DNA of 64,000 nt from Hoeflea_A sp965216535 (GTDB taxonomy: Bacteria > Pseudomonadota > Alphaproteobacteria > Rhizobiales > Rhizobiaceae), in contig OZ244175.1 in NCBI GenBank assembly GCA_965216535.1, positions 1,426,001 through 1,490,000 of the forward strand, written 5' to 3'. Made by a program: the position numbers and the translations under genes. Positions 54,438-63,700 of this stretch are shown piece after piece (position 1 is the first letter of the stretch; each line of letters begins with the position of its first letter). Under the pieces are notes generated by a model. The model did no database searches. It was not told where the DNA came from and was given only the letters and a program-made list of their open reading frames with translations.

Positions 54438-57319
54438 GTGGTGCTCGGCTCCCGCAGGGTGGCAGGATAGATCGCAATGCGCCGGTCCGCTTCAGATTTG
54501 CCGGCAAGCCGATGACCGGCTTCAAGGGAGACACCCTGGCTTCGGCGCTTTTGGCGAATGGTGTCGATGTCACGGCCCGCAGTTTCAAGTATCACCGTCC
54601 GCGCGGCATCATGGGCGCCGGGATCGAAGAACCGGCAACCTATGTGGAACTCGAAGGTGAGGAGGCCAGCGCAAACCAGCCTGCCACCACGGTGCTGCTG
54701 AAGGAGGGGCTGCGCGCCAACCCGCTCAACTGCTGGCCTTCCGTCGACTTCGACATGGGGGCCGTAAACCAGCTGTTTTCGCGGTTCATTCCGGCATCGT
54801 TTTACTACAAGACGTTCAAATGGCCCGATTGGCATCTGTTCGAGCCGGCGATCCGGCGCGCTGCCGGGCTGGCATCACCTCCACCCGCACCGCCGCAAAC
54901 GGGGCGCTATGAGGCGCGCCACTGGCACTGCGATGTTCTGGTGGCGGGAGCTGGGCCGGCCGGGTTGACGGCAGCACTTGAGGCGGGTCGCGCGGGCAAG
55001 CAGGTTCTGATTGCCGATGAAGGCTCCGAGGCAGGCGGTGCGCTGTTGTCGCGACGCCGCACCATCGCTGGTCGGGATGCGATGGACTGGGTCTCCGATG
55101 CCGTGGCCGAGCTTGCTGCGATGGAGAATGTCACCCACCTGCAAGAGGCAACGGTTTGGGGATACCGCGAGCACAATCTGGTGCTGGTGGCAGAACGCAA
55201 TCCCGCTCCCGAGGCGCTGATCGGGCGCAACTGGCGGGTGCGCGCGGGTCAGGTCATTGTCGCAACCGGCGCCATCGAACGAAGCCTGGTCTTTGCCAAC
55301 AATGATCGCCCTGGCGTCATGCTGGCCAGTGCCGTGCAAACCTATGTCAATCGCTATGGAGTGGCGCCCGGCCGTAAAGCGGTGGTTTTCACCAACAACC
55401 GTTCAGCCTATGAGGCCGCTGCGGATATGGCTGCAGCGGGGGTCGAGATTGCGGCAATCGTCGACAGCCGCGATCCGGATCCGGCCGTACAATCGCTTCT
55501 GCCCGGTGTCGAGATACTGAGCCGTTCGCAGGTCGTCAAAGCGCACGGTTACAAGCGGCTTAGCGGCGTGACCGTGCGCGATGGAGATGGCGGCACGCGC
55601 CGCATTGATTGTGATCTCGTCGCCATGTCCGGGGGGTGGAACCCGACGGCGCATCTGTTTTCCCAGTCGCGCGGCACGATGTCCTACAGCGTTGAAAAAT
55701 GTTGCTTCGTCCCCGACAAGCCAGCCCAGAACGCCGCGTGCGTGGGGACGGCGAATGGTGAGTTTGATTTGACAGAGGCCCTGTCGAATGGCGCGTCTGA
55801 GCCGCCGGCAACAGACGATGAACTCGACTATGACATCCAACCGCTGTGGCACGTTGACGGCCTGGAGCCAGGCGACAAGGGGTTCGTCGATGTCCTCAAC
55901 GATGTGACGGTCTCGGACGTGCACCTTGCGATCCGTGAAGGCTATGGCGCGGTGGAGCATGTCAAACGCTACACCACCGGCGGCATGGCCATGGATCAGG
56001 GCAAGACCGGCAATGTGAACATTATCGGCGCAATTGCACAGCAACAGAAGCTGGCGCTCGATGACGTTGGCGCCACAACTTTCAGGGCACCCTATTCACC
56101 AGTCGAATTTGGCGCGATCGGCGGTGTGCGGGAGGGATCCGTCGTGCTGCCCTATCGGCACACCCCCCTGACAAAGTGGAACATCGATCAGGGCTGTTTC
56201 ATGTACGAGGCTGGTGCGCGCTGGCGGCGGCCCGGCTACTTCCCGCGCGAGGGCGAGAGTTTTCAGGAGACCGTCAACCGCGAATCACGATGCGTGCGCG
56301 AAGGGGTCGGCGTCTATGATGGGTCGCCGCTCGGGACCTTTGTACTGAAGGGACGCGATACGGCCCGGTTCCTGGACCTGGTCTATACCAACGTGTTTTC
56401 AACGTTGAAAACCGGCATGGGTCGCTACGGGCTGATGCTGACCGATGACGGGCTGATCCTCGATGACGGGGTGAGTTTCAAACTCGGAGAAAACCGCTAT
56501 CTGATGTCCACATCCACCGGCAATGCGGACGTGGTCTATCAGATGATGGAAAAGCTGCTGCAGATCGAGCGTCCGGACTGGGATGTCAAGATCACCAACG
56601 TTACCAGCCAATGGGCCAACGCGACACTTTGTGGTCCGAGCGCGCGCCGGGTTCTGGAAATCCTGGGTACGGACATTGACGTCTCTGCCGAGGCGTTTCC
56701 GTTCATGGGGTTTCGGGACGGCACCGTGGCCGGGCTGCCGGCCCGCATCGTGCGTGTGAGCTTCACCGGAGAGCTTTCATTCGAAATCAACGTCGCTCCG
56801 CGACACCTGGAGGAATTGTGGAACGCCATCCTGGAGGCTGGTGCGCCCTTCGACATCATGCCAATCGGTTCCGAGGCCAACCATGTGCTGCGGGTTGAAA
56901 AGGCGTTTCTTTCGCTTGGCCATGAGGTGGACGGCACCGTCGATCCCCACGATCTCGGCATGGGGTGGGTGATGTCCAGGAAGAAGCCTGATTTCATCGG
57001 CAAGCGGTCCGTCGAACTTCGGCGAAGTGCCGGTGGAACCAGACGTGAACTCGTGGGCATCCGCAGCCTCGACCCCGCCGTCATGGTCCCCGAGGGCGCT
57101 CCTTTGACACCGGGCGGTCGTCGCGAGCCAAGTGAGGGGCTCGTCACGGCCTATGTCTGGAGTGTCGCCAATGATCGTTCACTGGGACTCGCGCTCTTGA
57201 ACAACGGGCGGGCGCGACATGGCGAGACGGTGCATGTGCGTGTCAAGGACAAGACCATACCCGTCGAAGTGACAGAGCCTTGCTCCTATGATCCGGAAGG
57301 ATTGCGGTTGAAGGGATGA
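54434..57319 (+). CDS. soxA: Sarcosine oxidase alpha subunit
   Basis: 961 residues, the usual alpha size. Domains in order: a ferredoxin-like N-terminal domain (FAGKPMTGFKGDTLASALLA, here without cluster cysteines as in the family), an NAD-binding flavoprotein domain from about 165 (VLVAGAGPAGLTAALEAGRA), and a GcvT-like aminomethyltransferase domain from about 590 to the end (RVSFTGELSFEINVAPRHLE, PIGSEANHVLRVEKAFLSLG) that binds tetrahydrofolate. A tunnel in the complex channels the methylene group between sites. Translation is coupled to soxD; soxG follows after one base. Confidence 0.96.
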   Translation: MSGARLPQGGRIDRNAPVRFRFAGKPMTGFKGDTLASALLANGVDVTARSFKYHRPRGIMGAGIEEPATYVELEGEEASANQPATTVLLKEGLRANPLNCWPSVDFDMGAVNQLFSRFIPASFYYKTFKWPDWHLFEPAIRRAAGLASPPPAPPQTGRYEARHWHCDVLVAGAGPAGLTAALEAGRAGKQVLIADEGSEAGGALLSRRRTIAGRDAMDWVSDAVAELAAMENVTHLQEATVWGYREHNLVLVAERNPAPEALIGRNWRVRAGQVIVATGAIERSLVFANNDRPGVMLASAVQTYVNRYGVAPGRKAVVFTNNRSAYEAAADMAAAGVEIAAIVDSRDPDPAVQSLLPGVEILSRSQVVKAHGYKRLSGVTVRDGDGGTRRIDCDLVAMSGGWNPTAHLFSQSRGTMSYSVEKCCFVPDKPAQNAACVGTANGEFDLTEALSNGASEPPATDDELDYDIQPLWHVDGLEPGDKGFVDVLNDVTVSDVHLAIREGYGAVEHVKRYTTGGMAMDQGKTGNVNIIGAIAQQQKLALDDVGATTFRAPYSPVEFGAIGGVREGSVVLPYRHTPLTKWNIDQGCFMYEAGARWRRPGYFPREGESFQETVNRESRCVREGVGVYDGSPLGTFVLKGRDTARFLDLVYTNVFSTLKTGMGRYGLMLTDDGLILDDGVSFKLGENRYLMSTSTGNADVVYQMMEKLLQIERPDWDVKITNVTSQWANATLCGPSARRVLEILGTDIDVSAEAFPFMGFRDGTVAGLPARIVRVSFTGELSFEINVAPRHLEELWNAILEAGAPFDIMPIGSEANHVLRVEKAFLSLGHEVDGTVDPHDLGMGWVMSRKKPDFIGKRSVELRRSAGGTRRELVGIRSLDPAVMVPEGAPLTPGGRREPSEGLVTAYVWSVANDRSLGLALLNNGRARHGETVHVRVKDKTIPVEVTEPCSYDPEGLRLKG

Positions 57320-57320
57320 G

Positions 57321-57821
57321 ATGATCTACGACGTGCAAATCCAACCGCTCGATCTGATGGCGCTTTTTGATCTGAAAGGATCCCGGGAAGCGCTTTCAAA
57401 CTGGTGCGGCGTTGCATTGCCGGCCTTTCCCGACAGGGCCGGAACCTACACCGTACGAGAAGGCATGGAGCTGATGTGGTTGGCTCCGGAGCACTGGATC
57501 CTGCGCGCTCCGCTCGATCAGGAAGACGGTTTGGCTGAAGGCTTGAAACTGAGCACTGCTCCCGACGATATCAGCATTGTCCGCATCTCAGATACGCTGA
57601 GCTTTTTCTCGGTTTCCGGTCCCGATGTCGGAGAGGTCATGGCAGTGGCCACACCCCTAGACATCCGCCCATCGGTTTTTCCTGCCAATGCGGCAACCTT
57701 CAGCGAGGTCTTCCAGACCAAGGCGCTGATCCTGCGCATGCCCGATGCCTGTCACGTTGGGGTCGATCGCAGCTTTGCCCCGATGGTCGCAGATTACTTT
57801 GCACGAACGGTCTCGGATTGA
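57321..57821 (+). CDS. soxG: Sarcosine oxidase gamma subunit
   Basis: 166 residues. Sequence conservation in this subunit is low, but size, position right behind soxA and blocks such as LMWLAPEHWILRAPLDQEDG, VRISDTLSFFSVSGPDVGEV and ILRMPDACHVGVDRSFAPMV fit the gamma family, which resembles a GcvT fragment. It completes the soxBDAG set. The 170 bases after it hold no gene. Confidence 0.9.
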   Translation: MIYDVQIQPLDLMALFDLKGSREALSNWCGVALPAFPDRAGTYTVREGMELMWLAPEHWILRAPLDQEDGLAEGLKLSTAPDDISIVRISDTLSFFSVSGPDVGEVMAVATPLDIRPSVFPANAATFSEVFQTKALILRMPDACHVGVDRSFAPMVADYFARTVSD

Positions 57822-57990
57822 GCCCAGCTCCCGTCGCGGTTCGAGACCGCTGGAACCTACCCGCGGCCGGCGCGATTTTGAAGTGAAGATTTCACAATAG
57901 TGACCCACGCGGTCTTGTCCCGGCATCTTTGATAAGAGATCTTCCAGGCGGCGGGTCTGCCTTCTCAGGTCCATTGCAATCAACATTCCA

Positions 57991-59304
57991 GTGACAAGCA
58001 CAGGCACAACACTCGTGACACGAATTACCGGCATACGCACCTATGATCTGAGATTTCCGACCTCCGCGTCGCTCGACGGTTCGGATGCCATGAATCCGGA
58101 TCCGGATTATTCGGCGGCCTATGTGGTTCTGGAGACCGATGGCGACCAGGAAGGCCACGGGCTGACCTTCACGATCGGTCGTGGCAACGAGATCTGTGTC
58201 CTGGCCATCGAGGCCCTCGGAGCGCTGGTGAAGGGACTGGACCTTGATTGGATCAAGGAAGACATGGGCCGCTTTTGGCGCCACATCACAGGCGACAGCC
58301 AGTTGCGGTGGATTGGGCCTGATAAGGGAGCCATCCACATGGCCGCCGGCGCCGTCGTCAATGCAGCCTGGGACCTGTGGGCCAAAGAAGCTGGCAAGCC
58401 CGTTTGGCAGCTGGTTGGGGAGATGAGCCCCGAAGAAATCACGCGTCTTGTTGATTTCCGCTACCTAACGGACGCCTTGACCCCCGACGAGGCACTGGCG
58501 ATTTTGCGCCAGACGGAAACGGGAAAAGCTGAACGGATTGCTCGTCTGCAAGCAGAGGGGTATCCCTGCTACACGACCTCGGCCGGCTGGCTTGGCTATC
58601 CCGACGAGAAGCTGCGGCGACTGTGCCGTGAAGCGCGCGCTGCCGGGTTCACGCACACCAAATTCAAGGTCGGCCGCGACCTCGCCGATGACATTCGTCG
58701 CCTCACTATCGCTCGCGAGGAACTGGGCGAGGAAATGAACATCATGATCGACGCCAATCAGGTCTGGGAGGTCGATCAAGCTATCGAGTGGGTCAGGCAG
58801 TTGAGTTTTGCACGGCCTTTCTTCATCGAAGAACCGACCAGTCCCGATGACGTTATCGGACACCGCAAAATCCGGGAGGCAATCGCGCCGATCAAGGTCG
58901 CGACAGGCGAGATGTGCCAGAACCGCATCATGTTCAAGCAATTCATCGCCGAGGGTGCCATCGACATCGTGCAGATCGACAGTTGCCGCATGGGTGGGCT
59001 GAACGAGGTGCTTGCCGTGCAGCTCATGGCCGCAAAATATGGCTTGCCGGTGTGGCCGCATGCAGGTGGTGTCGGCCTGTGTGAATATGTCCAGCACCTG
59101 GCGATGATCGACTATGTTGCGATATGCGGCGAGAAGGACGACCGTCGGATCGAATACGTGGACCATCTGCATGAGCATTTCGTCGACCCGTGTGTCGTTG
59201 AAAACGGTGCCTATGTGGCGCCGACCGCTCCAGGGTTTTCGATCCAGATGAAGGAAGCGCCGCTACGCGAGTATCAATTTGAGGCTTCGGCTGCGAAACA
59301 GTGA
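57991..59304 (+). CDS. Enolase-superfamily sugar-acid dehydratase (L-fuconate dehydratase-like)
   Basis: 437 residues from a GTG at 57991; a GTG at 58015 (MTRITGIRTYDLRFPTSASL) fits family starts as well or better. The mandelate racemase-type barrel is clear: catalytic KFKVG in THTKFKVGRD, metal ligands in MIDANQVWEV, FIEEPTSPDD and ATGEMCQN, and the His in WPHAGGVGLCEYVQHLAM. The closing RIEYVDHLHEHFVDPC is characteristic of fuconate dehydratase (FucD/ENOSF1). It removes water from L-fuconate or a similar acid. No other fucose gene is near, so the true substrate may differ. Confidence 0.85.
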   Translation: MTSTGTTLVTRITGIRTYDLRFPTSASLDGSDAMNPDPDYSAAYVVLETDGDQEGHGLTFTIGRGNEICVLAIEALGALVKGLDLDWIKEDMGRFWRHITGDSQLRWIGPDKGAIHMAAGAVVNAAWDLWAKEAGKPVWQLVGEMSPEEITRLVDFRYLTDALTPDEALAILRQTETGKAERIARLQAEGYPCYTTSAGWLGYPDEKLRRLCREARAAGFTHTKFKVGRDLADDIRRLTIAREELGEEMNIMIDANQVWEVDQAIEWVRQLSFARPFFIEEPTSPDDVIGHRKIREAIAPIKVATGEMCQNRIMFKQFIAEGAIDIVQIDSCRMGGLNEVLAVQLMAAKYGLPVWPHAGGVGLCEYVQHLAMIDYVAICGEKDDRRIEYVDHLHEHFVDPCVVENGAYVAPTAPGFSIQMKEAPLREYQFEASAAKQ

Positions 59305-59327
59305 TCGACACAGAGCAACCGCCGTCC

Positions 59328-60578
59328 CTATTCAGAGGCGTAGGTCAGGCCGGAGATATCGATGTCTGGTTCCTGGCCTGAAACAATGTCGGCCACGATT
59401 TTTGATGCGCCACAGGCCTGCGTCCAACCGTTGGATCCGTGGCCGGCATTGAGGAAAAGGTTGCGATATTGGGTTTTTCCCAAACGGGGCGGTCCGTCCG
59501 GAGTCATCGGTCGAAGCCCGCACCAGACATCACATTTCCCATAATCGACCGCATCCGGAAACACACGTCGTGTCGCATCGATGATGCCATTGACCGAGGT
59601 CTTCGACAGGTTTTTGTTGAAGCCGGTGACTTCGGCGCTCCCGGCCACGCGAAGCCGATCACCGAGCCTTGTCGCCATCAACTTGGAATGCTCGTCCAGG
59701 ATCGAAGACTGAGGGGCCGCGTCAGCGTCCAGAATGTCAGCGGTGATCGAGTATCCCTTCACCGGGTAGATCGGAAGATCGATCTTCAGGGGGCGCATCA
59801 TTTTGGCAGCGAACGGACCCAAGGCAACGACATAAGCATCGGCGGAGATCAATCCACGGCTGGTCATGACCTGATCGATCATGTGCTCACCGGTTGTGAA
59901 CCCGGAAATCTCGGTCTCGAATTGAAAGTCGACGCCCAAATTGACCAGGTGTCGAGCCAGTTCGTTGCTGAACTTGTGGCAGTCACCGGTCTCGTCAACG
60001 GGCAAGTGCAAACCGCCCGCGATATGTGCCTGCGCGCGGGTGAGGGATGGCTCGATCTCCCTTGCTTTTGGGCCGTCCACGATCTCATGCCGGATCCCCA
60101 ATTCAGTCAGAACCTTTGCTGACAGTGCGCCGAGCTCGACTTCGTCATCTGTCTGAAAAATCTGCAGAATACCAGCTTCCTGGTGGTCGTAGGCAATCTC
60201 CACTTCGCTTCGAATGTCTTGCAGGCAAGCCAGACTGTAGTGCGCAATTCGCTGCATACGAGCCTTGTTTGCCTGGAACTTCTCCCGAGAGCAGTTGTTG
60301 AAGAAGCCGGCGAGCCATTTCCATTGATGGATGTCCAACTTCGGCCTGAGCTTCAAAGGCGAATGGGCTTGAAAAATCCACTTCGTGGCTTTGAACGGCA
60401 TGCCCGGCGCAGCCCATGGTCCTGCAAGACTGGGGCACACACCGCCGGCATTGCCGAAACTGGTTTCATGAGCGGCTGCATGTTGCCGGTCGATGACAAC
60501 GACGTCGTGTACGGCTTTCGCCAGGTACCAGGCACTGGTTACGCCGACGACACCGGCACCGAGGACGGCGACTTTCAT
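59328..60578 (-). CDS. D-amino acid dehydrogenase-type flavoprotein (DadA-like)
   Basis: 416 residues. The N-terminal FAD loop is MKVAVLGAGVVGVTSAWYLA, followed by ETSFGNAGGVCPSLAGPWAA, a DadA signature. GHGSNGWTQACGASKIVADI near the C-terminus closes the FAD site. DadA enzymes oxidise D-amino acids and pass electrons to the respiratory chain; close relatives oxidise hydroxyproline or N-methyl amino acids. It converges with the fuconate dehydratase-like gene 23 bases away, and lies 150 bases after the carboxylase gene on the same strand. Confidence 0.9.
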   Translation of the reverse strand: MKVAVLGAGVVGVTSAWYLAKAVHDVVVIDRQHAAAHETSFGNAGGVCPSLAGPWAAPGMPFKATKWIFQAHSPLKLRPKLDIHQWKWLAGFFNNCSREKFQANKARMQRIAHYSLACLQDIRSEVEIAYDHQEAGILQIFQTDDEVELGALSAKVLTELGIRHEIVDGPKAREIEPSLTRAQAHIAGGLHLPVDETGDCHKFSNELARHLVNLGVDFQFETEISGFTTGEHMIDQVMTSRGLISADAYVVALGPFAAKMMRPLKIDLPIYPVKGYSITADILDADAAPQSSILDEHSKLMATRLGDRLRVAGSAEVTGFNKNLSKTSVNGIIDATRRVFPDAVDYGKCDVWCGLRPMTPDGPPRLGKTQYRNLFLNAGHGSNGWTQACGASKIVADIVSGQEPDIDISGLTYASE

Positions 60579-60728
60579 CTTGTTAAACTGGTAGGGACGC
60601 GATTAGGCACACGCAGAACCTAGCACCGAATGATGGAAATTCCAGCATCATGCATATGCTTGAGTCGTTCTGCGTCTTGGCCTTCCCGAGCGGTTTGGCA
60701 AAGACGGCGTTCTTCTCATCGGGTGGAG

Positions 60729-63700
60729 TTACCAGGTATCGATAGGCGTGTGGTTTGGCCGGCGTTTTGCTCCTCCGACAGCATCGAGAGTGGCGATCAC
60801 GCGCTCGCGTGACTCAGCCGGGTCGATGACGTCATCGATCTCGAGCAGGCTGGCAACATTCAGGGCCTTGCCCACCTGGTACAATTCATCGACCTTTTGT
60901 TGAAACATCGCCTCACGCTCGACTTTGTTGGAGATGGCCGCCAGTTCGGCCCGATAGGCCAATTGAACGGCACCCTCCAGACCCATTCCACCAAACTCGC
61001 CGGTCGGCCAGGAAAAGGTCCCTTGGCTCGCGTGCAGACTTCCGCCTGCCATGGCCATGGCGCCAAGTCCGTAGGCCTTTCGCAAGACGATTGTCACGAT
61101 GGGAACGTGAAGCGCTGCGCCCGCGACGAACATGCGCGAAACATGCCGGACCAAGGCGGTTTTTTCCGCGTCCGGCCCGACCATGAATCCCGGCGTATCC
61201 AGTAAGCTTACGATCGGCAGGCCGAATGCGTTGCATAACTGCATGAAGCGCGCCGCCTTGTCCGCGCTGTCGGCGTCGATGGCGCCACCCAGGGATTGCG
61301 TGTTGTTTGCAAGGATGCCGACCGGCCGTCCCTCAATCCGGGCAAGACTGGTGATCAGGGGGAGCGCAAAGTCTGATCTCAGTTCCATCAGGGAGCCACT
61401 ATCAACCAACGTGTCGATGAGCGCCCGGACATCATAGGCGTGAACCCTGTTGTGCGGCAGGGCATGGCGCAGGCGCAACTGGTCCGGAGCATCCCAATCG
61501 TCGAGCGTGCCCTGGAAGTAGGCGAGGTACTTGCGCGCAGCTTCGATTGCCTGCTGCTCGTTTTCAACCAGGAAGTCGATGACGCCGTTTTTGGTCTGAA
61601 CCGATGCAGGCCCGATATCCTCCGCCCGAACCGCGCCCAGGCCGCCGCCCTCGATCATGGCAGGCCCTGCCATGCCAATATTGGCATCGCGTGTGGCAAT
61701 GATGACATCGCAGCAGCCCAACATGGCGGCGTTTCCGGCAAAGCACCGCCCGGTGGTGACGCCGACAATCGGGACCTTTCCGTTGAGCGCGGCAAGGCGT
61801 TGAAAGGTCATGCTGTCCAATCCGCTGACCCCGTTATGGTCGGTATCGCCCGGCCGACCGCCACCGCCCTCGGCAAACACCATCAACGGAATACGCCAAT
61901 CGGCCGCAAGGGCCAGCATCCGATCCTTCTTTCGATGCGCGTTGACGCCCTGGGTGCCGGCCATGACGGTATAGTCGTAGGCGAGCGCCATGCAGCGTGC
62001 CTTTTCCTGACCGAATGTTGCACCGTTCACATGGCCGATGGCCGCAATCATGCCATCGGCAGGACTGATCCGCATCAGCTCGTCGATGGACCTTCTCGAT
62101 CTCTGCGCGGCGACAGCGAGGCTTCCGTATTCGGAGTAGCGGGTTTCATCGAAAAACTCCGCGAGGTTCTCGCGGATCATCCGCTTGCCATGTTTTGTGC
62201 GCCGTTCGACCGCATCCGCGCGTGCATCATCGCCCAGACGGTTTCGACGCTCCACCAGCTCCAAAAGTTCGGGTCTGTCTTGATCCGCTTGCCGCCCTGA
62301 TTCTGTTGCGGCGTCCGCGCCGGTTTCCGTCCCGGGAACAAGCACGAGAACAATGTCTTCAGTCAGAAGCAGATCTCCGGGCTTTGCACGAACCTCGACG
62401 ACTTGACCGGCGCGGTCGCTTGAAACGGGCATTTGCATTTTCATCGCTTCGAGCACGCCGATCTGTTGCCCGGCGGAAACGGTCGCGCCGGGCTCGACAG
62501 TCAGTTCGACAAGCGTCCCCTGCATCGGTGCGTGGATGGCAATTGCACCATCCGGAATGGTTTGCCGCGATTGGTGCGCGCCGTTTGGCCCGGCGGCTTG
62601 CGACGGGCTATCCAGGGCCGAGTTAAGATCGGTGTCGATCGACTGTGCGTGCAGTTCGGAGAAATTCGTCTCGATGAAGCGTGTATCTAACTGTCCGGCC
62701 TCTACGGCATCGCTGCGGAGCACGGATCGCAAGAACCCGATATTGGTGTCGACGCCTTCGATGCGGACACCCGAAAGTGCACGAAGCGCTTTCCGCACGG
62801 CTGCCTTGAAGTCTGGTGTCCGGCAGCTTGTGATAACCTTGGCCAGCAATGGGTCGTAGGCAGTGCTTGTTCGGTAGCCCTGATAGCCGAAAGTGTCGAC
62901 CCTGATGCCCGGTCCGGATGGCAACTCGAAGCGGTTGAGCACGCCGCTGGATGGCTCTGGCTCACCTTCATCCGTCATCACCTCCATGTTGATCCGCGCC
63001 TGGATCGCATATCCGTTCGGATGCGGGATGTTCTCCTGATCCAACCCCAAATCGGGAAGCGTTTCTCCGCCGGCCAGACGCAATTGAGCCTGAACAAGAT
63101 CGTGGCCGGTGATCTCCTCCGTCACGGTGTGTTCGACCTGAATGCGCGGGTTCGTTTCGATGAACCAGAATTGACCGTTATCGGACGCCAGGAACTCGAA
63201 GGTGCCCAGACTTCGATAATCGACCCTGGCGGCCATCCCGAGAGCCGCTTCGATCATCTTTTCCCTCGCGTTTCCGGGAAGCGGCGGACATGGGGCAATT
63301 TCGATCAGCTTTTGATGGCGACGCTGAAGACTGCATTCACGGTCCCAAAAGTGAACAAGGGTGCCGGCTCCATCTCCCAGCACCTGGACTTCGGCGTGTC
63401 GGGCGTGCTGGACCAGTTCCTCGACATAGACACCGCTTTGCCCAAAGGAAGCCGTCGCCTCTGAGCGGCAGAGATTGTAGGCGTCTTCGAGACTGTCCGC
63501 GTGCTGCACAATTCGCATCCCGCGGCCGCCGCCTCCGGCAAGCGCCTTGATCATCATGGGCGTATCGGGCGGCAAGGTCGCCAGGAACTCTGCGGCCTCT
63601 TCAAGTGTCGTTTCCGAGTTTGTGCCGTTGGGCGTCGGAACGTTGCATTCGTGCGCCAGGTTGCGAGCGGCAACCTTGTTGGCGAACAAGGCGAGGCTAT

